8,452 nt of DNA from Oscillospiraceae bacterium (GTDB lineage Bacteria; Bacillota; Clostridia; Oscillospirales; UBA929): positions 1-8,452 of the forward strand of contig JAITQI010000175.1 of the NCBI GenBank assembly GCA_031289065.1. Direction: 5' to 3'. A program made the position numbers and the translations under genes. The stretch's first letter is position 1. Each line of letters opens with the position of its first letter. This document shows positions 1 to 6,471 of this stretch, piece after piece. The notes under the pieces were generated by a model that ran no database searches, was not told the DNA's origin, and saw only the letters and a program-made list of their open reading frames with translations.

Positions 1-1262
1 AAGGTCGAGTCCCCGATGACCGCCGCCGCCCGGCCCGCCATTTCGGGCCGCGCCGTGATCAGCCCGTGCAGGGACGAAATCGACGCCCCCATGCACACGC
101 AGACGTCCATCGCCCCCAAGGGCGGGGCGGCGGCCAGGGTGTAACAGCCGATGTCCCCGGTGACGGTCAGTTTGAGCTTGTTGAGCACGTAAAACAGCCC
201 CCGGTGGGGGCACCCCGGGCACAGCGCCGGCGGCCGCCCCGGCAGCCCGGCCGGTTTTTCCCCGTCCGCCGCCTCCCGATCCCCGACCCCCGACGGCGGC
301 GGAAGAAGGGCGGCTTTGATCTGCCCCGGCGTGTATTCCCCCAGGGGCGAAAACAGCGCCTTACCCTGCACCGCAAGCCCCAGGGCCCGGCAGTGGGCCT
401 CGATAAAACCGTCCAGCTCCTCCACGACATACAGCCGCTCCACCTGGGCGGCGAAGGCCCGCAGCATGTCGTCCGGCAGCGGCCAAACAGCCCCCAGCTT
501 CAGATAGGAGGCATTGTCCCCCAAGGCTTCTCGGGCGGTCTGATAGGCGATACCCGCCGCGACGACGCCGATTTTCCGGTCGCCCCATTCCACCCGGTTG
601 ACCTCAGCCGTCTCGGCCCAGGCCCGCAGGGCGTCCAGCCGTTTTTCCACGACGGCGTGGCGCGCCCGGGCGTACCCCGGCATCATGACGTACTTGGCCG
701 GTTTCTTCTCATAGGGAACAAGGGGCGCTTCCACCCGCGCTGACACCGCCGCCCCGCTCCGGGAGTGGGACACCCGGGTAGCCAGGCGTAACAGCACCGG
801 CGTATCGAATTGTTCGGACAGGTCAAAGGCCAGCTTGGCAAAAGCCAGGCACTCGGCCGAGTCGGCCGGCTCCAGCATGGGCAGCTTGGCCGCCCGGGCA
901 TAGTGTCGGCTGTCCTGTTCGTTTTGCGAGGAGTGCATCCCCGGGTCGTCGGCCACCGCGATGACCAACCCGGCGTTGACCCCCGTATAGGACGCCGTGA
1001 ACACCGGGTCGGCGGCCACGTTGAGCCCCACATGCTTCATGCCGGAAAAAGCCCGCGCCCCGGCCAGCGACGCCCCAAAAGCCGCCTCGACAGCCACCTT
1101 CTCATTGGGGGCCCATTCGGCGTAAAGGCCGTCGTATCCGGCGGCGCACTCGGTGATCTCGGTGCTCGGCGTCCCGGGATAGCTCGACACAAACCGGCAC
1201 CCGGCCTCGTACAGCCCCCGGGCCACCGCCTCGTTGCCCAGTATCAGTTCGGTATTGGACAT
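1..1262 (-). CDS. iorA: Indolepyruvate:ferredoxin oxidoreductase subunit alpha (3' end cut by window edge)
   Basis: This is the larger subunit of the thiamine-diphosphate enzyme that oxidatively decarboxylates arylpyruvates (from Trp, Phe and Tyr) to aryl-acetyl-CoA, passing electrons to ferredoxin in the cytoplasm. 420 codons are visible. The N-terminal pyrimidine-binding domain shows LGNEAVARG (8-16), SSYPGTPSTE (26-35), the NEKVAVEAAFGAS stretch (53-65) with the conserved Glu, and MKHVGLNVAADP (75-86). The C-terminal TPP domain begins near residue 345 with LCPGCPHRG (347-355) and GDIGCYTL (369-376). The open frame leaves the window exactly at the second TPP motif, VIGDST (415-420), so the last part, expected to hold 8Fe ferredoxin-type Cys motifs, is not visible. 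The ATG start is preceded by AGGGAGG (1274-1280) with 11 nt spacing, a little long. It lies 54 bp after paaK on the same strand, a common pairing. iorB should follow beyond the left edge. The truncation is from the window, not a mutation. Confidence 0.95.
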   Translation of the reverse strand, partial: MSNTELILGNEAVARGLYEAGCRFVSSYPGTPSTEITECAAGYDGLYAEWAPNEKVAVEAAFGASLAGARAFSGMKHVGLNVAADPVFTASYTGVNAGLVIAVADDPGMHSSQNEQDSRHYARAAKLPMLEPADSAECLAFAKLAFDLSEQFDTPVLLRLATRVSHSRSGAAVSARVEAPLVPYEKKPAKYVMMPGYARARHAVVEKRLDALRAWAETAEVNRVEWGDRKIGVVAAGIAYQTAREALGDNASYLKLGAVWPLPDDMLRAFAAQVERLYVVEELDGFIEAHCRALGLAVQGKALFSPLGEYTPGQIKAALLPPPSGVGDREAADGEKPAGLPGRPPALCPGCPHRGLFYVLNKLKLTVTGDIGCYTLAAAPPLGAMDVCVCMGASISSLHGLITARPEMAGRAAAVIGDST

Positions 1263-1316
1263 AGCAGGGGAAGCCTCCCTATCGAAAAATACGGACGGGA
1301 TCGCAGTTTTTCACCG

Positions 1317-2639
1317 TCAACGGTTCGTTGTCGCCGATTCGTTATTCCGCAAGTCTATAACCCGCTTTGCCTTGCCCTGGAAGCGCTCAATGGTCTTCGG
1401 CCCCACCAAGGTCACCTTGGCCCCCAGGCCGAGCACCGAGCGCAGCCGCTCCTTGATACGGCCTTGCAAGCCCTCCAGCAGGGCGAATTTTTCCAACAGT
1501 GCCTCGTCGTTCAGCTCCACCTGCACCTCCAGGGTATCCATGTACCCCTCCCGGCGCACCAGCAGCAAATAGTGGGGACTGACATGCTCCATGCGCATGA
1601 GAACCCCTTCGATCTGGGAGGGGAACACGTTGACACCCTTGATGATCAGCATGTCGTCCGACCGGCCGGTCACCTTGTCCATCCGGGCGTGGGTGCGCCC
1701 GCAGCGGCAGGGCTCGTAGGTCAGCCGGGTGATATCCCGGGTGCGGTAGCGCAGCACCGGCAGGGCCTCCTTGGTCAGCGTGGTGACCACCAGCTCCCCC
1801 AGGGAGCCCTCCGGCAGGCTCTCCCCGGTGTCCGGGTCGATGATCTCGGGCAGAAAATGATCCTCCGCGAAGTGCATCCCGTTGCGCTCCAGACATTCCC
1901 CCGAGATACCCGGCCCGGTCAGCTCGCACATGCCGTAGTTGTCGGTGGCTATAATACCCAGGTTGTCCTCAATGCGCCGACGCATCTCATGGGTGCACCC
2001 CTCGCCGCCGAACAGGCCCACCCGCAGGCGCAGCTTGTCCCGCAAGCCCTTCTCCCGAACCGTTTCGCTGAGGTAGGTGGCGTAGGAGGGGGTGGCGATG
2101 AGCACCGTGACCCCGAAGTCCTCCATGAGCATGAGCTGCCGCTCGGTGTTGCCCGAGGACAGGGGCAGCACGGTGGCCCCCAGCTTTTCCAGCCCGTAGT
2201 GCAGGCCGAAGCCCCCGGTGAACAGCCCGTAGCCGAAGGAAATCTGGGCGATGTCCTCGTCGGACACCCCCACCGCCGCCGCCAAGCGGGCGATGAGGTT
2301 GGCCCAGGTGTCCAAATCGGCCCGGGTGTACCCCGCCATGGTGGGCTTGCCCGTCGTCCCCGACGAACCCTGCAGGCGGACAATCTCCTTCATGGGGCGG
2401 GCGAACAGGCCGAAGGGATAGTTGTCCCGAAAGTCGTCCTTGACCGTGAAGGGGATGCGCCGCAAGTCGTCCAAGGTCCGAATGTCCTCCGGGCGCACCC
2501 CGGCGGCCTCCAGCTTGGCCCGCTGCCTCGGAGCGGAGTTCCACACCCGGGCCACCGCTCCCTTCAGCCGCTCCAGCTGAAGGGCCTCCAGTTCCCGCCG
2601 GGGCATGGTTTCGATCTCTTTTTGCCAGTAGTGGTTCAT
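1317..2639 (-). CDS. paaK: Phenylacetate-CoA ligase (PaaK-type adenylate-forming enzyme)
   Basis: This cytoplasmic enzyme activates phenylacetate or related arylacetates to the CoA thioester with ATP. It could also run in reverse next to IorAB to conserve energy. The 440 residues match the usual PaaK length. Visible ANL-superfamily motifs are the P-loop GSSGTTGKP (91-99), the adenine-binding NYGMCEL (234-240), YRTRD (298-302), the CRCGR cysteine pair typical of PaaK (311-315), the hinge GRSDDMLIIKG (325-335) followed by VNVFPSQIE (336-344), and a C-terminal GKAKRV (422-427) carrying the candidate A10 lysine. The ATG start is well supported by AGGAGAG at 2648-2654, 8 nt upstream. It lies 62 bp after the symporter and 54 bp before iorA, probably in one transcript. 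The exact substrate (phenylacetate, indoleacetate or hydroxyphenylacetate) cannot be read from the sequence. Confidence 0.96.
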   Translation of the reverse strand: MNHYWQKEIETMPRRELEALQLERLKGAVARVWNSAPRQRAKLEAAGVRPEDIRTLDDLRRIPFTVKDDFRDNYPFGLFARPMKEIVRLQGSSGTTGKPTMAGYTRADLDTWANLIARLAAAVGVSDEDIAQISFGYGLFTGGFGLHYGLEKLGATVLPLSSGNTERQLMLMEDFGVTVLIATPSYATYLSETVREKGLRDKLRLRVGLFGGEGCTHEMRRRIEDNLGIIATDNYGMCELTGPGISGECLERNGMHFAEDHFLPEIIDPDTGESLPEGSLGELVVTTLTKEALPVLRYRTRDITRLTYEPCRCGRTHARMDKVTGRSDDMLIIKGVNVFPSQIEGVLMRMEHVSPHYLLLVRREGYMDTLEVQVELNDEALLEKFALLEGLQGRIKERLRSVLGLGAKVTLVGPKTIERFQGKAKRVIDLRNNESATTNR

Positions 2640-2701
2640 GGAATATACTCTCCTGTACGGCTTTGGTTTTCATAGGGCGGAAAACGCGGAACCGGGGTCT
2701 G

Positions 2702-4273
2702 TTATTGGTCTTCCGACACGGCGAACACGGCCTCCACATGGGCCTTATCGTACTTTTTGGTGAACCGGCTGACCACCGGCACCAGCACCACCGACACCGC
2801 CATGGCCGTCACGCCGAACACCGGGGAATTGCGGCTGGCCGCCTGAAAGGCCGCGTAAAACCCGTCGGACAGCGCCGGGTTGCTCAGCGTGTAGACCAGC
2901 GTCATGACAAGCATGGTGCCAAACCCACCCAGCATACCGGCCCACGCCCCCGCCCGGGTGATGCCCTTCTTGTACAGCCCCCACACAAACGGCCCGATGA
3001 AACAGCCGGACACAACGCCCCACGAGTAGGACATGATGGAGACGATAATGGAGAAATTGGAGATGGCAAACAGGAAGGACAACCCCACAAACACCAGGCA
3101 CAGCACCCGCGTCAGCAACATCTGCTCCTTGCGCCCGATGTCCTTTTTGACCGTCTGGGCCAGATCCACCGAAATAGCCGAGCTGGAACTCAGCACAATG
3201 GCCGCCAGCGTGGACATGGAGGCCGACAGCAGCAAAATCAGGATGACCGCCAGCAGGATATTGCCGCCCAGATTGCCTTCCCCGCCGAAAACCCGGGTGA
3301 GCATGGTGGGCATCACCGCGTCCAGCCCGCCCTCCGGCAACTTGTTCCCCAGCGCCACCCGCCCGAACACGCCGGAAAAATACGCCCCGCAGCCGATGAC
3401 CAGCGAGAAAATGGTGACGACGACCGTGCCCCGCTTGATGGCTCCCTCGTCCCGCACAGCGTAAAACTTGGTGACCATCTGGGGTAGCGCCCAGGTGCCG
3501 AAACTGGTCAGCAAAATGTTGATGAGCAGAAAGCTCCACTGACTCCCGCCGAACAGGCTGGTCAGATGGGGCACCTCCGCGTTGTCCCGCAGCGCTGTCA
3601 CCGCTTGGGACAGGCCGCCCACCGCGTCGCTACTCACCAGCGCCACCACCATGACCACCACCCCGACGAGCATGATGATCCCCTGGGCGAAGTCGGTGAT
3701 GGCGGTGGCCAGATAGCCGCCCAAAATGAGATAGGCCCCGGTCAGCAGCGCCACAATCATCAGACACAGCATGTTGGCCGACACCCCCGGGATAAGGTTT
3801 TCCGCGCCGGGGAAGATCACCCCGAAGAAAGCCCCCAATCCCTTGTAAACCCCCGCCGCGTAAGGCACGAGGAAGATGAAAATGATCAGCGCCGCGAAAA
3901 TTTTCATCCGCGGGGACAAATACCGCGCCGCGAAAAATTCCGGCATCGTCCGGGCCGACAGGGTGCGGGTCATACGCCGGGTGCGTCGGGCCAGCACCTT
4001 CCAAGCCAGAAAACACCCCAGCACCGCGTTGCCCACGCCGATCCAAATGCTGGCAAAGCCGATATTCCAACCATGGGTGCCGGCGTAGCCCACAAAAATG
4101 ACGGCGGAAAAATACGAGGTGCCGTAGGCGAAAGCCGACATCCACGCCCCGATTTTCCGTCCGCCCAAAAGGAACCCGTCCATACTCTTCGTGCGCCTCG
4201 CACTGTAAACGCCAATGAAAATCATCGCAACCGCGAACAGAGCCAGCGCAACCAAAGCGACCGTTTGCAACAT
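2702..4273 (-). CDS. Sodium:solute symporter (SSS family, PutP/PanF-like)
   Basis: This is an integral membrane secondary transporter that couples Na+ entry to uptake of an organic solute. The 523 residues are typical for the family, with about 13 hydrophobic segments visible from residue 3 onward. Family landmarks are the GFLLGGRKIGAW loop (33-44), the TM2 region around AYGTSYFS (49-56), the ILGGYLATAITDFAQG core (183-198), and ASMSTLAAIVLSSSSAIS (351-368). By alignment by eye, A351, S354 and T355 correspond to PutP A337, S340 and T341 of the Na2 sodium site. The residue aligned with PutP D55 appears to be Tyr54, so a proline substrate is not implied. The ATG follows AGGAAGG (4286-4292) or GCAGGG closer in. 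It is the first gene of a likely symporter-paaK-iorA operon, so an aromatic acid, arylpyruvate or amino acid is an attractive substrate, but that is inferred from context only. Confidence 0.93.
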   Translation of the reverse strand: MLQTVALVALALFAVAMIFIGVYSARRTKSMDGFLLGGRKIGAWMSAFAYGTSYFSAVIFVGYAGTHGWNIGFASIWIGVGNAVLGCFLAWKVLARRTRRMTRTLSARTMPEFFAARYLSPRMKIFAALIIFIFLVPYAAGVYKGLGAFFGVIFPGAENLIPGVSANMLCLMIVALLTGAYLILGGYLATAITDFAQGIIMLVGVVVMVVALVSSDAVGGLSQAVTALRDNAEVPHLTSLFGGSQWSFLLINILLTSFGTWALPQMVTKFYAVRDEGAIKRGTVVVTIFSLVIGCGAYFSGVFGRVALGNKLPEGGLDAVMPTMLTRVFGGEGNLGGNILLAVILILLLSASMSTLAAIVLSSSSAISVDLAQTVKKDIGRKEQMLLTRVLCLVFVGLSFLFAISNFSIIVSIMSYSWGVVSGCFIGPFVWGLYKKGITRAGAWAGMLGGFGTMLVMTLVYTLSNPALSDGFYAAFQAASRNSPVFGVTAMAVSVVLVPVVSRFTKKYDKAHVEAVFAVSEDQ

Positions 4274-4293
4274 AAAAAAACCCTGCCTTCCTA

Positions 4294-4308
4294 CATTTTG
4301 CCAAAATG
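4294..4308. promoter_or_regulatory. 15-bp perfect palindrome in the symporter leader, candidate operator
   Basis: CATTTTG and CAAAATG form two 7-bp arms around a single central base. The site lies between the predicted transcription start (about 4354) and the symporter ribosome binding site (4286-4292), nearly touching the latter. A short AT-rich hairpin is possible in RNA, but a dimeric repressor site is at least as plausible. The regulator is not identifiable and no regulator gene is in the window. Confidence 0.4.
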
Positions 4309-4360
4309 GGGTCCGCCATACTACCGTGCTATGTCTTCAGGAAATTTGCCCTACAAATTA

Positions 4361-4389
4361 AGTATACACAACGTTGCGGGAATTGTAAA
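4361..4389 (-). promoter_or_regulatory. Sigma-A promoter for the symporter-paaK-iorA unit
   Basis: On the minus strand, TTTACA (4384-4389) and TATACT (4361-4366) are separated by exactly 17 nt, close to the ideal spacing. The stretch is AT-rich against GC-rich surroundings and sits about 90 bp upstream of the symporter ATG. The predicted start near 4354 gives a leader of about 80 nt. The spacer holds the 8-bp palindrome CAACGTTG (4369-4376), where a bound repressor would block polymerase. Confidence 0.75.
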
Positions 4390-4398
4390 TCGTTTGGG

Positions 4399-4425
4399 AA
4401 AAAAAGAACACCCGCCTTCCGTTCT
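4399..4425 (-). terminator. Weak intrinsic terminator after lgt
   Basis: Just after the lgt stop, minus-strand transcription meets AGAAC (4421-4425), an 11-nt loop and GTTCT (4405-4409), followed by a run of seven T (4399-4405). The stem is only 5 bp and not GC-rich, so efficiency is doubtful. The T run and its position between the lgt stop and the next promoter support the call. One stem arm lies inside the heptamer array. Confidence 0.35.
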
Positions 4426-4481
4426 CCGTTCTCAACCCCCCGTTCTCTGTCCGCTGTCCGCTGTCCGCTGTCTTCTCCCTT
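4412..4481. repeat. In-register heptamer array overlapping the lgt 3' end
   Basis: Ten consecutive 7-mers stay in one register. Exact copies of CCGTTCT start at 4419, 4426 and 4440, and exact copies of CTGTCCG start at 4447, 4454 and 4461. A degenerate CTGTCTT follows at 4468. CCGCCTT (4412), CAACCCC (4433) and CTCCCTT (4475) keep the phase with more divergence. The array crosses the lgt stop codon (4432-4434) and encodes the last residues of that protein (RTADSGQRT region). It resembles short tandemly repeated repetitive sequences known as heptamers in cyanobacteria; that comparison is by form only. Confidence 0.7.
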
Positions 4482-5226
4482 GGAACATCACAAGCCCCAC
4501 CCCAAACAGCAGCACGCTGATCCACTGGGAGGTGGACACCCCCATGGCGATGCCCCGCAGGGCGTCCCCCCGGAAAAATTCCAGCACAAACCGCACTGGG
4601 GCGTACAGCAGCAGATACATGGCGAACACCCGGCCCCGCTTAGGATGCCGCCGCTCGTACCAGAGCAGCGCCAGGCAGATGAGCAGGTCGCACACCGATT
4701 CGATCAGCTGCACCGGCACCCGGGGCACCCCGTTGGCATCCGGCGCGAGGGAGGCATGGGCCGTAAAGCCCCAGGCGGCCTCCACCCCGTAGCAGCAGCC
4801 GCCCAAAAAACACCCCACCCGGCCGATGGCCTGGGCCGCCGGGATGGCCGGGGCGAACAGGTCGGCCGAGGCCGGGAAATCCAACCGGTATTTCCGGATG
4901 TACCAGGCTCCGACGCCCAGCGCCCCCAGCACCCCGCCGTAAAACACCAGCCCGCCCAGGGCATAGGACACCGCCCCCATGGGATTGGCCAAAACCCGAT
5001 CCCAGTGGCTGAATATGTCCGGCAGCACGGTCAGCACATACAGCGCCTTGGCCCCCGCCAACGCCCCCACCGTACACAGGGCCAGCAGGTTGACCGCGTC
5101 CACCCGCCCCACCGGATACTGCTTCCGCCGCGTCAGCACAAGCAGGACAGCCGCCAGCCCGCCCAGCACCATCATCACGCCGTAGGCTGGAACCTCCAGC
5201 CCAAACAGATGAAAATAGGGTTGCAC
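4432..5226 (-). CDS. lgt: Prolipoprotein diacylglyceryl transferase, divergent clostridial type
   Basis: Lgt is the membrane enzyme that moves diacylglycerol from phosphatidylglycerol to the lipobox cysteine of prelipoproteins. The 264-aa protein has about seven hydrophobic segments. Landmarks are PAYGVMM (13-19), GGLVFYGGVLGA (91-102), the signature-like GRVGCFLGGCCYG (135-147), PVQLIES (171-177) and RFVLEFFRGD (212-221). Compared with E. coli Lgt, the arginines of GRxG and RF(x)xEFxR are kept. The positions of H103, N146 and E151 appear to be Tyr96, Cys139 and Cys144. The start is GTG (5224-5226), chosen because AGGGAGGAG (5234-5242) sits 7 nt upstream and the protein then begins at the usual Lgt N-terminus; the open frame extends much further upstream but overlaps the neighbouring gene. 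The C-terminal tail after residue 250 is hydrophilic and written by a heptamer repeat. The family is sure; activity is likely but not proven by motifs. Confidence 0.88.
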   Translation of the reverse strand: MQPYFHLFGLEVPAYGVMMVLGGLAAVLLVLTRRKQYPVGRVDAVNLLALCTVGALAGAKALYVLTVLPDIFSHWDRVLANPMGAVSYALGGLVFYGGVLGALGVGAWYIRKYRLDFPASADLFAPAIPAAQAIGRVGCFLGGCCYGVEAAWGFTAHASLAPDANGVPRVPVQLIESVCDLLICLALLWYERRHPKRGRVFAMYLLLYAPVRFVLEFFRGDALRGIAMGVSTSQWISVLLFGVGLVMFQGRRQRTADSGQRTGG

Positions 5227-5255
5227 CGCCGAACTCCTCCCTTTTGCATAAACCA

Positions 5256-5282
5256 CAGGCCGGACGCGTTTCGTCCGGCCTG
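5256..5282 (-). terminator. 11-bp GC-rich hairpin between the DUF4190 gene and lgt
   Basis: CAGGCCGGACG and its exact complement form an 11-bp stem with a 5-nt loop (5267-5271). It starts about 20 nt after the stop of the 142-aa gene. On the minus strand it is followed by TGGTTTATGC rather than a real T run. It could be a leaky terminator or attenuator, a processing signal, or an mRNA stabiliser that lowers lgt expression relative to the upstream genes. It lies about 30 nt upstream of the lgt start and does not cover the ribosome binding site. Confidence 0.5.
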
Positions 5283-5303
5283 CGCGTAAATTGAGCGTGT
5301 TTG

Positions 5304-5732
5304 TTAGGCCAACGTAAAAATAATGGCGCAAAGCGTACAACTGATAAAGCCGATGCCGGACACCACCAAGCCGATCACGCTCAGCACCAAGCCCGCCGTA
5401 GCGATACCGGCGGCGTTCTGGGGCGCTTCTTTGCGTGCGCCGACAGCCAGCACAACGCCGACGATCGAGAGAATCAGCGTCACGGTGTTGAAGAAAGGAA
5501 CCCAAAACAACACGATACCCACAATGCCCATCACCAACGCGGCGATCGCCTTGCCGTTGCTGGCAGGCGGTACGGGGGGCAAACCACCGCCGCCGTAAGG
5601 GTTTTGCGGATAGGGCGATTGCTGCTGATAGGGATCCGGCGACGGATACGCGCCGCCCTGGGGCGGGGCGCTGGGGTTGTTCCACGGCTCCTGGGGGCCC
5701 TGGTTACCGTTGGGGTATCCGTTGTTATCCAT
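5304..5732 (-). CDS. DUF4190-like small membrane protein with Pro/Gly/Gln/Tyr-rich N-terminus
   Basis: The function is unknown. The protein has 142 residues. Residues 1-60 are a disordered, Pro-, Gln-, Asn-, Gly- and Tyr-rich cytosolic-type segment with no signal peptide. Residues 62-98 hold two closely spaced hydrophobic helices (AIAALVMGIVGIVLF, then TLILSIVGVVLAV), then a GARKEAP polar loop (98-104), then AAGIATAGLVLSVIGLVVSG and a final helix with SCTLC (131-135). The repeated hydrophobic block with a basic loop is the DUF4190 pattern. The start at ATG 5732 is chosen because GGAGAG (5741-5746) lies 8 nt upstream; an upstream in-frame ATG at 5783 lacks such a site and would add 17 residues. 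It follows a paralogue by 81 bp. An AT-rich TATATATAAAT just upstream might act as a -10, but no good -35 is seen. A role in envelope or stress response is guesswork. Confidence 0.78.
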   Translation of the reverse strand: MDNNGYPNGNQGPQEPWNNPSAPPQGGAYPSPDPYQQQSPYPQNPYGGGGLPPVPPASNGKAIAALVMGIVGIVLFWVPFFNTVTLILSIVGVVLAVGARKEAPQNAAGIATAGLVLSVIGLVVSGIGFISCTLCAIIFTLA

Positions 5733-5813
5733 CTTTTTCGCTCTCCATTTCCTATTTATATATATTTGCCGCTCAGCTACCACAGTTCCACAGGGTATGA
5801 GCGACTGCCGCGC

Positions 5814-6356
5814 TCAATAAATCGAGTAACGCACAATATCTTCCCAGTCGCCGCTGTTAAAGGACACGGCAATCGCGCCGACCGCGCACCCGCAGGCCAC
5901 CGTGAGAATCGCGGAGAGAGCGATACCGATGATGCCGAACACCATGGCGGCTGTCCCCAAGCCCTGTCGGCCCGGCGGCATCTGCTTTCGGGCCTTGACG
6001 CCCAGCACGGTGCCCGTGATGGCCAACGCGAGGGAGAATACCTCCAGCCCCAGACCAACCCACAGGATGGTCTGCGTCTCGATCTCCTCCATCACAAGCG
6101 CCCCAAGGCCATACGCGATCACGAGGGAGGCGACAATGGACAACACCAACCCTACAATGGCCAGCCCCAGACCAACGGCGCCCAAACCGCCGCCCCCAGG
6201 GGTGTTCGGCGGCCCGCCGTAGGAAGTCTGCATGTAGCCCGGATAAGCGCCGGGCGAGGGGGTTCCGGGGGCTTGGTACGGAGTCCGCCTCGGTTCCGGC
6301 GTACCCCAAGGATCCCGTTCGTTTGGCCCGCCTGACCCGCCGTTATAGGCGTCCAT
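5814..6356 (-). CDS. DUF4190-type membrane protein, paralogue of the next gene
   Basis: The function is unknown. The protein has 180 residues. Residues 1-58 are Gly/Pro/Tyr-rich and probably disordered (for example YQAPGTPSPGAYPGY, 27-41). Residues 59-90 form a long hydrophobic stretch, followed by an acidic turn MEEIETQ (89-95), helices at 97-120, a basic loop KARKQMPPGR (121-130), and a block GLGTAAMVFGIIGIALSAIL (132-151) with CGC (155-157). The loop plus block aligns by eye with the matching part of the 142-aa neighbour (GARKEAP, then GIATAGLVLSVIGLV), so the two are paralogues. ATG 6356 is preceded by GGAGG (6366-6370) within a longer G-rich site, 9 nt away; an upstream in-frame ATG at 6446 lies at or before the promoter -35 and is rejected. 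It is first downstream of a strong promoter. Confidence 0.75.
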   Translation of the reverse strand: MDAYNGGSGGPNERDPWGTPEPRRTPYQAPGTPSPGAYPGYMQTSYGGPPNTPGGGGLGAVGLGLAIVGLVLSIVASLVIAYGLGALVMEEIETQTILWVGLGLEVFSLALAITGTVLGVKARKQMPPGRQGLGTAAMVFGIIGIALSAILTVACGCAVGAIAVSFNSGDWEDIVRYSIY

Positions 6357-6416
6357 AACCGCATCCCTCCCCCATAAACGTGAGTTGCGCAAAAAAGCCT
6401 TAAAAATGACAATTTC

Positions 6417-6446
6417 ATCATACCATAGGGCCCGCCGAAATGTCAA
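6417..6446 (-). promoter_or_regulatory. Sigma-A promoter with extended -10 for the DUF4190-like genes
   Basis: On the minus strand there is a perfect TTGACA (6441-6446), an 18-nt spacer and TATGAT (6417-6422), with TGG immediately before the -10 giving a TGn extension. Predicted transcription starts near 6410, leaving about 54 nt of leader before the ATG at 6356. It likely drives the 180-aa and 142-aa genes and, by read-through of the hairpin at 5256-5282, lgt. Confidence 0.8.
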
Positions 6447-6454
6447 ATGAATTC

Positions 6455-6471
6455 TTCACATTTTATTCACA
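6455..6471 (-). promoter_or_regulatory. Tandem TGTGAA-N5-TGTGAA box, candidate response-regulator site
   Basis: Two exact TGTGAA hexamers (6466-6471 and 6455-6460, minus strand) are spaced by 5 nt, one helical turn apart, ending 8 bp upstream of the -35. This is the geometry of OmpR-family response regulator sites. Each half differs at one position from the WalR (YycF) consensus TGTWAH-N5-TGTWAH. A 13-bp palindrome, TCACAA-C-TTGTGA (6467-6479), overlaps the distal hexamer and is an alternative operator. Confidence 0.4.

Noticed and set aside
1..1262. iorA considered as a truncated pseudogene
   Set aside because: The frame is open to the window edge, where it reaches the conserved GDST motif, so the missing part is simply outside the window.
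810..2675. A 621-codon open frame on the plus strand across the start of iorA and all of paaK
   Set aside because: It is the antisense shadow of two well-recognised genes in GC-rich DNA; the translation is rich in Pro, Gly, His and Arg with no domain pattern, and no suitable ribosome binding site supports it.
4447..4474. The heptamer repeats considered as a CRISPR or IS end
   Set aside because: Units are 7 bp with no spacers, no terminal inverted repeats and no transposase nearby.
3566..4792. A 408-codon plus-strand open frame across the symporter and lgt
   Set aside because: It runs antisense through the symporter, the promoter region and the lgt end, has low-complexity His/Arg/Pro composition and matches no family.
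4432..5685. A longer 417-codon form of lgt with an upstream ATG
   Set aside because: The extension is antisense-like filler in another frame of the 142-aa gene, whereas the GTG at 5226 has an ideal ribosome binding site and gives the normal Lgt N-terminus.
5771..5802. Imperfect hairpin (GCTCA/TGAGC plus TACC/GGTA with a 2-nt bulge) between the two DUF4190-like genes
   Set aside because: There is a bulge and no T run after it, and the TATATA stretch further on does not suit a terminator; too weak to call.
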